A stretch of DNA of 16,020 bases. Origin: Bacteroidota bacterium (GTDB lineage: Bacteria > Bacteroidota > Ignavibacteria > Kapaibacteriales > Kapaibacteriaceae). Shown in pieces: positions 1 through 7,568 of the stretch. Position 1 is the first letter of the stretch. Each line of letters starts with the position of its first letter. The notes under the pieces were generated by a model, which worked only from the letters and a program-made list of their open reading frames with translations, ran no database searches and was not told the origin of the DNA. The translations under genes and the position numbers were made by a program. The stretch lies in NCBI GenBank assembly GCA_003488525.1, contig DNLG01000077.1:5365-21384 (forward strand). Reading direction: 5' to 3'.

Positions 1-189
1 GACGATCTCCTTATCGCGCAGTTGCTCGAGTTCAGCAAGCCGCATGGGCAGTTCGCCCAGGGGGATGAGCATCGAGTTCGGGATGTTCTTCTCTGCATGT
101 TCCTCGGGCTGACGCACATCGAGAAGGATGACGTTTTCGTTGCTCGCAAGACGGGCCTTGAGCGCGTCGGGTAGAATTTCGTTGATCAT
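1..189 (-). CDS. Single-domain rhodanese (sulfurtransferase), C-terminus beyond window
   Basis: The 63 visible residues begin MINEILPDALKARL and contain VILLDVRQPEEHAEKNIP and MLIPLGELPMRL. This is the usual N-terminal half of a stand-alone rhodanese (LLDVR-x-PEE-[YH] followed by IP-x-x-x-LIPLGEL). The catalytic Cys loop expected next lies outside the window, so activity cannot be judged. Members of the family carry sulfane sulfur as a cysteine persulfide. The start codon overlaps the upstream gene's stop as ATGA (186-189), which points to translational coupling and a joint role with the persulfide dioxygenase-like protein. No separate ribosome binding site is evident. The family call is firm and the exact substrate is unknown. 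Confidence 0.85.
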   Translation of the reverse strand, partial: MINEILPDALKARLASNENVILLDVRQPEEHAEKNIPNSMLIPLGELPMRLAELEQLRDKEIV

Positions 190-1598
190 GCTGATTGTCC
201 TTGTTCGACCGGTGCGCCGGATGACTTCCAGCCACCGAAGCCCTGTGGGAAATTGCGGATGTTCTCGAAGCCCTCGCGCATAAGGTAGCTTGAGGCGATA
301 CTCGACCGGTCGCCGCCCTGACAGGCGATGACGACGGTCGTGTCGCGCGGGATCTCCGTCAGATGATCGCGCAGGTAGCCGCCGTGGATATGACGAGCGC
401 CCGGGATGTGGCCGGCAGTATGCTCGGAATACCCGCGAATGTCGATAACTGTTACCGAAGGGTCATCGTACACTTTCTGAAGATCATCCAGATGCATCTG
501 CGGCAATTCGACCAGATCGTTTCCAGCCCCCTGCCAGTCGGTGACGTTCGGATACGTGCCGGCGATGTTGTCGAGACCGATGCGCATGAGTTTGCGGGTG
601 ATCTCATCGAGCTGCTCCTCGGGAGCGATCACAATGAAGGGAGCATCATAGGGAACCATCCAGCCGGCCCAGGTGGAGAACGACTTGTTGTTCTGGATGT
701 TGATCGATCCCGGAAGATGCCCACCGGCGAAGGAGACCTTCGAGCGGGCATCAACGATCATCTCGCGGGCGCTAACGGCTTTCGAGAGCTGTTCCACGGA
801 AAGCACGTCGAGTTTCGGGACCTCTGTCAGCAGGGGGCGAGGTACCTTGTTGAGCTTCTTCATCATGGCGAAGTAGCGAGGGGGCTCAGGCTGACCCGAC
901 AGGAGCTCGCTGACGAAGGCCTCTTCGTCGGTGTGGCGCAGGGCCCAGTTCACGAGCTTCTCGTAGCCGACGGTGGAGGAGGGAATAGCCCCGAGGGCCT
1001 TGCCGCAGGCCGATCCGGCACCATGTGCCGGGTGCACCTGGATATGATCCGGCAGAGCTCTGAACTTCTTCAATGACTGCCACAGCTGACGGGCTCCGAC
1101 CTCCATCGTGCCGCGGTATCCGGCGGCTTTCTCCAGCAGGTCGGGACGTCCCACGTCGCCTACGAAGACGAAGTCCCCCGAAAAGATCATGATCGGCTGA
1201 TCGGCGATGGCTGGTGTGTCGGTAGCCAGAAAGCAGACATGCTCCGGGGTATGACCCGGGGTATGCATCACCTGCATCTTGATGTTGCCTACCATGAAAA
1301 CGTCGCCATTCTTCACCCCATGGTGCGGGAATTCGTACTGCCACTCATCGCCCCCTTCATCGCTCAGGAACATCGGCGCACCTGTAATGGCGGCCAGCTC
1401 CCGGGTGCCGGAGAGGAAGTCCGCGTGAATGTGTGTCTCGGCCAGGTGGGTGATGCGCAGACCCTCCCGCTTGGCGATCTCGAGATATGTGTCGACATCC
1501 CGCTTGGCGTCGATCACCAGGCATTCGCCGGTCTTCTGGCATCCTACCATGTAGGACGCGTGCGCAAGGCCGGTTTCATATATCTGCTGGAAAAACAT
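186..1598 (-). CDS. MBL-fold persulfide dioxygenase-like protein with two C-terminal rhodanese domains
   Basis: 470 residues. Residues 1-230 are a metallo-beta-lactamase domain of the ETHE1/persulfide dioxygenase type. Metal-site motifs are THIHAD (55-60), HTPGHTPEH (112-120), SGDFVFVGDVGRPDLL (140-155) and HPAHGAGSACGKALG (189-203). Two rhodanese domains follow. The first (about 265-355; IVDARSKVSFAGGHLPGSIN) has no cysteine at the expected active-site loop and is probably structural. The second (about 368-465; VIDIRGYSEHTAGHIPGA) has an intact CQGGDRS loop with Cys426. MBL-rhodanese fusions of this kind oxidise glutathione or protein persulfides and handle sulfane sulfur in sulfide detoxification; the exact substrate here is inferred. 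The open frame extends 101 codons further upstream, but that stretch does not look like protein of this family and crosses the divergent promoter region. The ATG at 1598 gives the normal family N-terminus (FFQQIYETGLAHASYMVG). It is followed by an ATGA-coupled rhodanese gene. Confidence 0.9.
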   Translation of the reverse strand: MFFQQIYETGLAHASYMVGCQKTGECLVIDAKRDVDTYLEIAKREGLRITHLAETHIHADFLSGTRELAAITGAPMFLSDEGGDEWQYEFPHHGVKNGDVFMVGNIKMQVMHTPGHTPEHVCFLATDTPAIADQPIMIFSGDFVFVGDVGRPDLLEKAAGYRGTMEVGARQLWQSLKKFRALPDHIQVHPAHGAGSACGKALGAIPSSTVGYEKLVNWALRHTDEEAFVSELLSGQPEPPRYFAMMKKLNKVPRPLLTEVPKLDVLSVEQLSKAVSAREMIVDARSKVSFAGGHLPGSINIQNNKSFSTWAGWMVPYDAPFIVIAPEEQLDEITRKLMRIGLDNIAGTYPNVTDWQGAGNDLVELPQMHLDDLQKVYDDPSVTVIDIRGYSEHTAGHIPGARHIHGGYLRDHLTEIPRDTTVVIACQGGDRSSIASSYLMREGFENIRNFPQGFGGWKSSGAPVEQGQSA

Positions 1599-1625
1599 GT
1601 GTCTCTCGGTGGGTGTGGCAGGGGG

Positions 1626-1633
1626 CAAAATTA
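1626..1633 (-). promoter_or_regulatory. Candidate Bacteroidota-type -7 element for the MBL-rhodanese operon
   Basis: On the minus strand this reads TAATTTTG, a full match to the TAnnTTTG -7 consensus of the Bacteroidota primary sigma factor. It ends 27 nt before the ATG at 1598, leaving room for a leader of about 20 nt. No convincing upstream TTG/TTTG (-33) box is seen at the normal distance, so the call rests on one element and its position. Confidence 0.4.
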
Positions 1634-1716
1634 CCCCGATATGGAGGAACTTTTGGTGGCTGCCGTGGGTACAACCCTGTGGGAATCTTTTGCCGTGTGG
1701 CAACACATGAGTACGA

Positions 1717-1724
1717 TACCTTTG
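1717..1724 (+). promoter_or_regulatory. Candidate Bacteroidota-type -7 element for the glucan-utilisation operon
   Basis: TACCTTTG matches TAnnTTTG and ends 30 nt before the ATG at 1755. A TTTG at 1689-1692 could serve as the -33 box, but the 24-nt spacing is a little long. It is the only such element found immediately upstream of the transporter-susC-susD genes, which are too tightly packed to have internal promoters between them. Confidence 0.45.
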
Positions 1725-1754
1725 CAAAAAAGCGTCTAACTGGGGTAACACGCG

Positions 1755-3017
1755 ATGAGTAAAGAAACGTACCGCGGTCCGTTTGCGGCCATGGGACTGC
1801 TGTTTTTCATGATAGGTTTTATAACCTGTCTTAACGACATTCTTGTGCCGCACATGAAGAGCATGTTCGACCTGTCCTACACACAGGCGGCACTGATCCA
1901 ATTCTGCTTCTTCACAGCGTATTTCGTTATCGCGTTTCCTTCTTCGAGTCTCATTTCGCGACTCGGGTATCAGCGATCGATCGTTGTTGGACTTGGCATT
2001 TCTGCACTGGGCGCCGCTCTCTTCTATCCGGCCTCGATACAGCAGTCCTACCCATTGTTCCTTGTTGGACTCTTCACACTTGCATCCGGTTTTGCGCTCC
2101 TTCAGACATCGATGAATCCGTACGTCGCCGTTCTGGGGCCGCCCGAGAGTAGCTCGGCGCGGCTCGTCCTGTCGCAGGCATTCAACTCCGTCGGTACCAC
2201 TATTGCTCCGATGTTAGGGGGCGTGTTGATCCTCGGAGCATCGGTTCTTACGGCGGATCAGATCGCTACGCTGGATCCTGCGGCAGTTGCCGCGTACAAG
2301 ACCACGCAATCCTCGGCCGTTCAGATGCCATACATCGTGCTGACGGCGATGTTGGTTGTGTTGGCGGTCGTCGTGGCTTTTCTGCGCCTCCCTGTGATCA
2401 GCGATGTTGAGGGTGATGAGGAGAGAGCAGTATCACTGATGGCCCCATTACGGGTCCCGCACCTGCGCCGGGGCGTGCTGGCAATCTTCGCCTATGTGGG
2501 CGCTGAGGTGGCCATCGGATCGTTCATGGTCAATTACTTCATCGAGAAGATTCCGGGCATGACGGAGCAAGCGGCCACGTCCTACGTTACGTATTACTGG
2601 GGCGGGGCGATGATCGGACGATTTGTCGGGTCGTACCTCTTGACGCTGATGCGCCCGGGAACGCTGCTGGGAGCTATGGCCTGTGTCAATGTTCTGCTCA
2701 CCGCGGGAACGCTTGTCACGACGGGTGCAACGTCTGCCATGATCCTTGTGGGCTGCGGACTCTTCAACAGCATCATGTTTGCCACCATCTTCACGCTGGC
2801 GATCAAAGATCTGGGAGTGATGACCAACCGCGGATCGAGCTGGCTGATCGCGGCCATTCTCGGAGGGGCCATCATTCCTCAGGTGCAGGGCTTTATTGCC
2901 GACAGCACGGGAGGACTGACGATGTCCTATCTGATTCCGGTGGCATGCTACATCTACATCGCCTATTACGGTTTTTCCGGTTCCACTGTTCAACACGCAC
3001 GGAGTGCGAGCGCATGA
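1755..3017 (+). CDS. FHS-family sugar/H+ symporter (FucP/GluP-like major facilitator)
   Basis: 420 residues of strongly hydrophobic sequence with about 12 predicted membrane helices, placing it in the inner membrane. Hallmarks of the fucose-galactose-glucose/H+ symporter (FHS) branch are FFMIGFITCLNDILVPHMK (17-35, with Asn27 and Asp28 in helix 1) and the block LLQTSMNPYVAVLGPP (115-130) followed by ARLVLSQAFNSVGTTIAPMLGG (135-156). Length is typical for the family. In this locus the likely substrate is glucose or a small malto-sugar released by the downstream enzymes; that is inferred from context. The start ATG has only a weak GGGG upstream at ordinary distance. Its TGA overlaps the susC ATG as ATGA, so synthesis of the inner- and outer-membrane importers is probably coupled. 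Confidence 0.9.
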   Translation: MSKETYRGPFAAMGLLFFMIGFITCLNDILVPHMKSMFDLSYTQAALIQFCFFTAYFVIAFPSSSLISRLGYQRSIVVGLGISALGAALFYPASIQQSYPLFLVGLFTLASGFALLQTSMNPYVAVLGPPESSSARLVLSQAFNSVGTTIAPMLGGVLILGASVLTADQIATLDPAAVAAYKTTQSSAVQMPYIVLTAMLVVLAVVVAFLRLPVISDVEGDEERAVSLMAPLRVPHLRRGVLAIFAYVGAEVAIGSFMVNYFIEKIPGMTEQAATSYVTYYWGGAMIGRFVGSYLLTLMRPGTLLGAMACVNVLLTAGTLVTTGATSAMILVGCGLFNSIMFATIFTLAIKDLGVMTNRGSSWLIAAILGGAIIPQVQGFIADSTGGLTMSYLIPVACYIYIAYYGFSGSTVQHARSASA

Positions 3018-6000
3018 CGATACTCCTACGACTTGTCCTCTCACTTGTTCTCGTCGCCAATGTACATGCTCAGCAGGTCACGCTTAACGGTACCGTCACG
3101 GACCGTGAAGGCTCGCCGCTGGTAGGGGCGACGATCCGAGTTACCAATACGAGGTACGGAGCATATACCAAGAGCAAGGGGTCCTTTTCCATCTCCATGC
3201 CGACAGCGGTCGACGTCCGGCTGACCGTTTCGATCGTGGGTTATAAGTCCAAGGAGGTCGACGTCAAAGCGGCTGATCTTGGAGAGCCCCTTCGCATTTC
3301 ACTCGAGACGGACCACCTCAAACTCAAGGAAGCCGTCGTTGTCGGCTACGGCACGAAGCAGCGTGTTGAGTTGACGGGCTCTGTGGCGCAGATCGACTCG
3401 CGGGAGATCGCTCAGAACACCTATGGCAACTTCGAGAATGCAATTGTCGGCAGGGCGCCCGGTGTGCAAGTGATCAATTCCAACGGCATGGCCGGTAGCG
3501 CCATGACGATCCGCGTTCGCGGTGTCGGCTCGCTCACGGCTTCCGGCGAACCGCTCTACGTGATCGATGGTATTCCCGTGACGCAGGGTGACTTTGGTGG
3601 TAAGGACCGATTGGCCACACAGACCAACGCGTTGGCATCGATCAATCCCAATGACATCGAGTCGATTGACATTCTCAAGGATGCTGATGCAGCTGCCATT
3701 TACGGCTCGCGAGGCTCGAACGGGGTTGTCCTGATAACAACGAAGAAGGGATCATCTGGAGCTACTCGCTTTAACGTCAGTTACTTCCGAGGTCAGACCT
3801 CTGAAACCAATCGTCCCCGCCTGCTCAACGGCGACGAGTTTCGGAGCCTATGGTCGGAGGCGAATAGGCAGGACTCAATCGCGTTGTCGATCCTTCGTCC
3901 AACGGCGCGGTTTACTGCAAAGCCCCTTCCCGGCGGACTTTCGCCGAGCCAGTTTGCCAATACCGACTGGCTGGGCCTGACAATGCAAAAGGGCGAGATC
4001 ACTGATGCCGCCATAACAGCCTCCGGGGGGACGAACGCCGTAACATTCTTTACCAGTCTGGGATACCGCAACGAGTCCTCGTTTGCCGTCGGCAACACCT
4101 TTGAGCGTATCAATGGTCGGGCGAATGTCGACTTCAAGGCAACCGAAAAGGTGTCTCTCGGACTGAGCACGAACCTCAACTACACGATGAACAATCGTGT
4201 TCCATCGGCATGGGCCGGCGGTATCGGGGCTGCGCAGAGTTCAGCACTTCCGTACTTCCCGATCTACAATGCCGATGGAACGTACTTCGAACCGCAGCGC
4301 CCATGGTATGCGATGTACAATCCTGTGGCGCAGCTCAATGAGAATACATTCGAAAACACTGAATCACGACTTCTAACCAATCTCTATGCTCAGATCGCTT
4401 TGCCGGAGCATTTCGCGCTGCGTCTGCAAGGGGGCTTCGATCTGCTGAATTTCACGGACCGCCGCTACACATCGCAGATCGTGCAGTCGGAAGCCGAAGC
4501 AGAGGCTCGTAAGGTCGGGGTCAACAACGTGATCCTGAACGCAACGCTTTCCTACGACAACAGCATCTTGGAAGGTCTGAAGCTCAGTGCTATTCTGGCG
4601 ATGGAGACGCAGGCTTCGAATCAGCTCGTCACGGGGCTTCGGGGACGCAATTTTCCCAATCCGGCATTTAGGAATCCGACTTCGGCCGTGGTTCGTGATG
4701 CCTACTCGTTCGAGACAGCATTCACCTTCCTTTCATACATCACACGCTGGAATCTCAATTACCTCGACAAGTACTACGTGAGTCTGACGGGTCGAGCTGA
4801 CGGTTCGTCCCGGTTTGGAAGTGAAAACCGTTATGGATTCTTTCCGTCCATTGGCGCTGGCTGGATCCTGTCCAACGAGGACTTCCTGAAGGGCGTCGAA
4901 TCGATCTCCCTTCTCAAACTCCGCGCCAGCATTGGTCTGACGGGTAATGCAGACGGTATCGATGACTACCAGTGGCAAGGCACCTACAAGGCCGGCGCTG
5001 ACTACGGCGGCACGGCGGGGATCCGCCCTGAGCGTCTGGCCAATCCACTTCTTGGATGGGAGCAGACACGTCAAATCGACATTACCACGGAGGCCGGTTT
5101 CTTTAACGGTCGACTTCAGGCAACGGTGTCGTGGTATCACAAGCTTACATCCAACGTCCTGCTGAACGTGGCTGTTCCGGCATCGACCGGGTTTTCTTCG
5201 ATCCTGAAGAATGTCGGTTCCTTTGAAAACACCGGCGTTGAAGTGGTGCTGAGCGGTTACCCGATCAGCTCCGGTGAATTCACATGGCGGACAGATCTAT
5301 CGGTGGCACACAACACCAACAAGGTGATCGACAATGCAGAGTTGCCCCCCGATGCCATCGGAGGTCCGGGAGAGACGCGGATCCTGGTGGGCTATCCCGT
5401 CGGTACGTTCTTCATCAACCGTTCTGCAGGGGTTCAGTCGCGAACGGATTCGGTGGTGGTGCAACGCCGTCGGTCGGGCAACAGTGTGAACTTCATCACC
5501 GACAGGAATGACCCTCGCTGGAATCAATTCTACGACACGACCATCGTGATCGTAGGTGGCTCGCAGCTGTTCTACAATCTCAATGGCCGGATCACCGACC
5601 AATATGATCTCAACGATCGGGTTGCCCTTGGCAATCCGTATCCGACGTGGTTCGGTTCGTTCACGAACACCATCAACTGGAAGGGCTTTGATCTCACGGC
5701 GATGATCTATTACCAGTTCGGCAATCAGATCTATGACGATGCGGCCAAACGCCAGGTTGGCAACCTTGCGTCAAACTTCAACCAGACAAAGGATCTCACC
5801 GAGAAGCGCTGGCAGAACGAAGGTGATGTTACGAATGTGCCGCGCTTGTCGCTAACAGAGAATTATGACATCAACACCGATCGGTTCATCTATGACGGAT
5901 CATTCGTGCGTCTTCGTCAGCTCACACTCGGCTACACCGTCCCCGGTGACTACCTAGAAATGGCCGGCCTGTCGAGTCTGCGGGTCTATGTGACGGGACA

Positions 6001-6154
6001 GAATCTGATCACGTGGACGAATTATCCGGGCTGGGATCCGGAGATCATGCGGGATCAAGATGGTGCGCAGGGAAGAAACCTGGGTGCCGGTGTGACGTAT
6101 CTCACACCGCCTCAGGCACGTCAGATAGTTATCGGTATCAATGCGGGATTCTGA
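3014..6154 (+). CDS. susC: SusC/RagA-family TonB-dependent outer-membrane oligosaccharide importer
   Basis: 1046 residues, a normal SusC length. Residues 1-19 are a signal peptide (hydrophobic LLRLVLSLVLVANVHA, then QQ). Residues 21-100 form the carboxypeptidase-regulatory-like beta domain (GTVTDREGSPLVGATIRV). A TonB-box-like segment, AVVVGYGTK (107-115), leads into the plug domain. The SusC/RagA signature is present as PLYVIDGIPV (180-189) and NPNDIESIDILKDADAAAIY (211-230) with GSRGSNGVVLITTKKG after it. The rest is beta barrel, ending in QIVIGINAGF with the terminal Phe expected for BAM-dependent insertion. The frame is open 23 codons further upstream inside the transporter gene, but only the ATG at 3014 gives a signal peptide, and it overlaps the transporter stop. 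It works as the gated barrel under the SusD lid. Substrate (malto-oligosaccharides) is inferred from the GH13 and GH31 neighbours. Confidence 0.93.
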   Translation: MTILLRLVLSLVLVANVHAQQVTLNGTVTDREGSPLVGATIRVTNTRYGAYTKSKGSFSISMPTAVDVRLTVSIVGYKSKEVDVKAADLGEPLRISLETDHLKLKEAVVVGYGTKQRVELTGSVAQIDSREIAQNTYGNFENAIVGRAPGVQVINSNGMAGSAMTIRVRGVGSLTASGEPLYVIDGIPVTQGDFGGKDRLATQTNALASINPNDIESIDILKDADAAAIYGSRGSNGVVLITTKKGSSGATRFNVSYFRGQTSETNRPRLLNGDEFRSLWSEANRQDSIALSILRPTARFTAKPLPGGLSPSQFANTDWLGLTMQKGEITDAAITASGGTNAVTFFTSLGYRNESSFAVGNTFERINGRANVDFKATEKVSLGLSTNLNYTMNNRVPSAWAGGIGAAQSSALPYFPIYNADGTYFEPQRPWYAMYNPVAQLNENTFENTESRLLTNLYAQIALPEHFALRLQGGFDLLNFTDRRYTSQIVQSEAEAEARKVGVNNVILNATLSYDNSILEGLKLSAILAMETQASNQLVTGLRGRNFPNPAFRNPTSAVVRDAYSFETAFTFLSYITRWNLNYLDKYYVSLTGRADGSSRFGSENRYGFFPSIGAGWILSNEDFLKGVESISLLKLRASIGLTGNADGIDDYQWQGTYKAGADYGGTAGIRPERLANPLLGWEQTRQIDITTEAGFFNGRLQATVSWYHKLTSNVLLNVAVPASTGFSSILKNVGSFENTGVEVVLSGYPISSGEFTWRTDLSVAHNTNKVIDNAELPPDAIGGPGETRILVGYPVGTFFINRSAGVQSRTDSVVVQRRRSGNSVNFITDRNDPRWNQFYDTTIVIVGGSQLFYNLNGRITDQYDLNDRVALGNPYPTWFGSFTNTINWKGFDLTAMIYYQFGNQIYDDAAKRQVGNLASNFNQTKDLTEKRWQNEGDVTNVPRLSLTENYDINTDRFIYDGSFVRLRQLTLGYTVPGDYLEMAGLSSLRVYVTGQNLITWTNYPGWDPEIMRDQDGAQGRNLGAGVTYLTPPQARQIVIGINAGF

Positions 6155-6156
6155 TC

Positions 6157-7512
6157 ATGAATACACACTTCCTCTCCTCGCTACGCTCCGGCCTCATTAT
6201 GGGGCTTGCCATCCTATCCATTGGATGCGACTCAATGCTGGATCAGACTCCGCCGCTTGACATTTCGAATGACATTGCTCTATCCACCCCGAGTGGTATT
6301 GTTGCTGCGCTAACGGGGGCAGCCGACCAGTTTTCGTCTGGAGCATTTTACGGCGGTAACACCATGTCGATCGGTGAACTCTGGTCGAATAACGTCGAGT
6401 CCAACGTTGGTGCCGACTTCGGCAGACTCCAGATCCTATCGTACAACCTCAACATCTTCAATCCTGAAGGGCGCTCCATGTGGGGCGACGGATATGGTGT
6501 GATCAATCGTGCGAACAATGTGATTCTTGCCCTTGATAACGTGAGCTTCGCAGATCCGAGGCAGAAGGACCTTCTACGAGGTCGTGCGCTCGCCCTGCGT
6601 GGTGCGTCGCTATGGGCCTTGTGCATGTACTTCGCACAACCGTGGGGATTTACTCCGGACAACTCTCATCCCGGCGTGATCATCAGAACGGAACCTACGC
6701 TTGGCGACATCGGAACAGTCAAGGCCCGGGCAACCCTCAAGGAGTGCTACGACCAGATCATTGCAGACCTGACACAGGCTGCCACGCTGCTGCCTGCCAA
6801 GGATGCCCCATACATGGGTTCCCTTGCAGCAAAGGCGATGCTTGCCAGGGTGTACTTCCATATGGGCGAATGGGCAAAGGCCGAAGCGTTCTGCACGGAG
6901 GTGATCGCGAGCGGCGCGTTCAAGCTCAATCCCGGTGTTGCTGACGTTGTCGCGTCAAACAGCACGCCGGAGGCGGTGTTTGAGATCGTCAACACACCGG
7001 TAGACAATGCCGGATCGATCGTTTGGGATTTCCGTCAGGCAGACAACTCACTGCCTCGATACTGGGCTGGTACCGACTTCGTCAATGCTCTTTACACGGA
7101 TACCACCGACAAGCGTCTGGCGCTCTATGTCTACCGAAACAATCGCCTGTATGTGGCAAAATGGGATCGGATAGCGATGAACACTCCCATTGTTAGGCTA
7201 GCAGAGCTGTATTTGACGCGTGCGGAGTGCAGGGCACAGCAGGGCAACGCAGCAGAGGCAATCGCGGACGTGAACATCGTCCGTCAACGGGCAGGTGTAA
7301 AGGATCTATCCGCAACGTTGACAGGTAATTCACTGTTGAACGCAGTGCGACGCGAGAGGAACCTTGAGCTTGCCTTTGAGGGCGACATCTTTCTTGAGCG
7401 CAAGCGGCAGCGTCGAAACCTGAAGTTGCGTGCTTGGAATGATGCAGCGTTGATCTTTAAGATCCCTGACATTGAAATGAACGCTAACACCCTTTGCGTT
7501 CAAAATCCATAG
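6157..7512 (+). CDS. susD: SusD/RagB-family surface glycan-binding lipoprotein
   Basis: 451 residues, at the short end for SusD. The N-terminus is a lipoprotein signal with lipobox LSIGC, Cys24 being the predicted acylated residue. MLDQTPPLDIS follows, as in many SusD proteins (LDxxP). Helical TPR-like segments surround GRALALRGASLWALCMYFAQPWGF (about 145-168), AAKAMLARVYFHMGEWAKAEAFCTEVI and RLAELYLTRAECRAQQGNAAEAIADVNIVRQRAG, then RRERNLELAFEGDIFLERKR. These are the standard RagB/SusD core blocks, and the C-terminus QNP is also usual. It forms the lid of the SusC pedal-bin importer at the cell surface. The start codon lies 2 nt after the susC stop; upstream in-frame codons lie inside susC and lack a lipoprotein signal. 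A 56-nt gap without a visible terminator follows. Confidence 0.92.
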   Translation: MNTHFLSSLRSGLIMGLAILSIGCDSMLDQTPPLDISNDIALSTPSGIVAALTGAADQFSSGAFYGGNTMSIGELWSNNVESNVGADFGRLQILSYNLNIFNPEGRSMWGDGYGVINRANNVILALDNVSFADPRQKDLLRGRALALRGASLWALCMYFAQPWGFTPDNSHPGVIIRTEPTLGDIGTVKARATLKECYDQIIADLTQAATLLPAKDAPYMGSLAAKAMLARVYFHMGEWAKAEAFCTEVIASGAFKLNPGVADVVASNSTPEAVFEIVNTPVDNAGSIVWDFRQADNSLPRYWAGTDFVNALYTDTTDKRLALYVYRNNRLYVAKWDRIAMNTPIVRLAELYLTRAECRAQQGNAAEAIADVNIVRQRAGVKDLSATLTGNSLLNAVRRERNLELAFEGDIFLERKRQRRNLKLRAWNDAALIFKIPDIEMNANTLCVQNP

Positions 7513-7557
7513 GCACACCAATTCTGTTCACCCTTTCAAATCCAACATTTTCACACC

Positions 7558-7563
7558 AAGGAG
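7558..7563 (+). promoter_or_regulatory. Strong ribosome binding site fixing the start at 7569
   Basis: AAGGAG lies 5 nt before ATG 7569. Most genes here lack a good Shine-Dalgarno site, so this one stands out. It chooses the ATG at 7569 (signal peptide MKNLLLTVVSAFMLATSVFA) over the codon at 7494, which lies inside susD. Confidence 0.75.
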
Positions 7564-7568
7564 TTACG

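Noticed and set aside
363..1076. 237-residue plus-strand open frame across the MBL-rhodanese gene
   Set aside because: It lies entirely antisense to a gene with clear catalytic motifs, has no recognisable domain, and follows from the codon pattern of the opposite strand.
1599..1901. N-terminal extension of 101 codons on the MBL-rhodanese protein
   Set aside because: It would cross the divergent promoter region and overlap the transporter gene, and the residues are not like the family; ATG 1598 gives the normal start.
2448..3044. 198-residue minus-strand frame over the transporter and susC start
   Set aside because: Antisense to a membrane protein; rich in Arg, His and Gly with no domain or ribosome binding site.
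3285..3299. 15-nt match AGCCCCTTCGCATTT between susC and the terminator at 9725-9739
   Set aside because: Probably a by-product of the frequent GCCCCTT motif; no wider similarity around the two sites.
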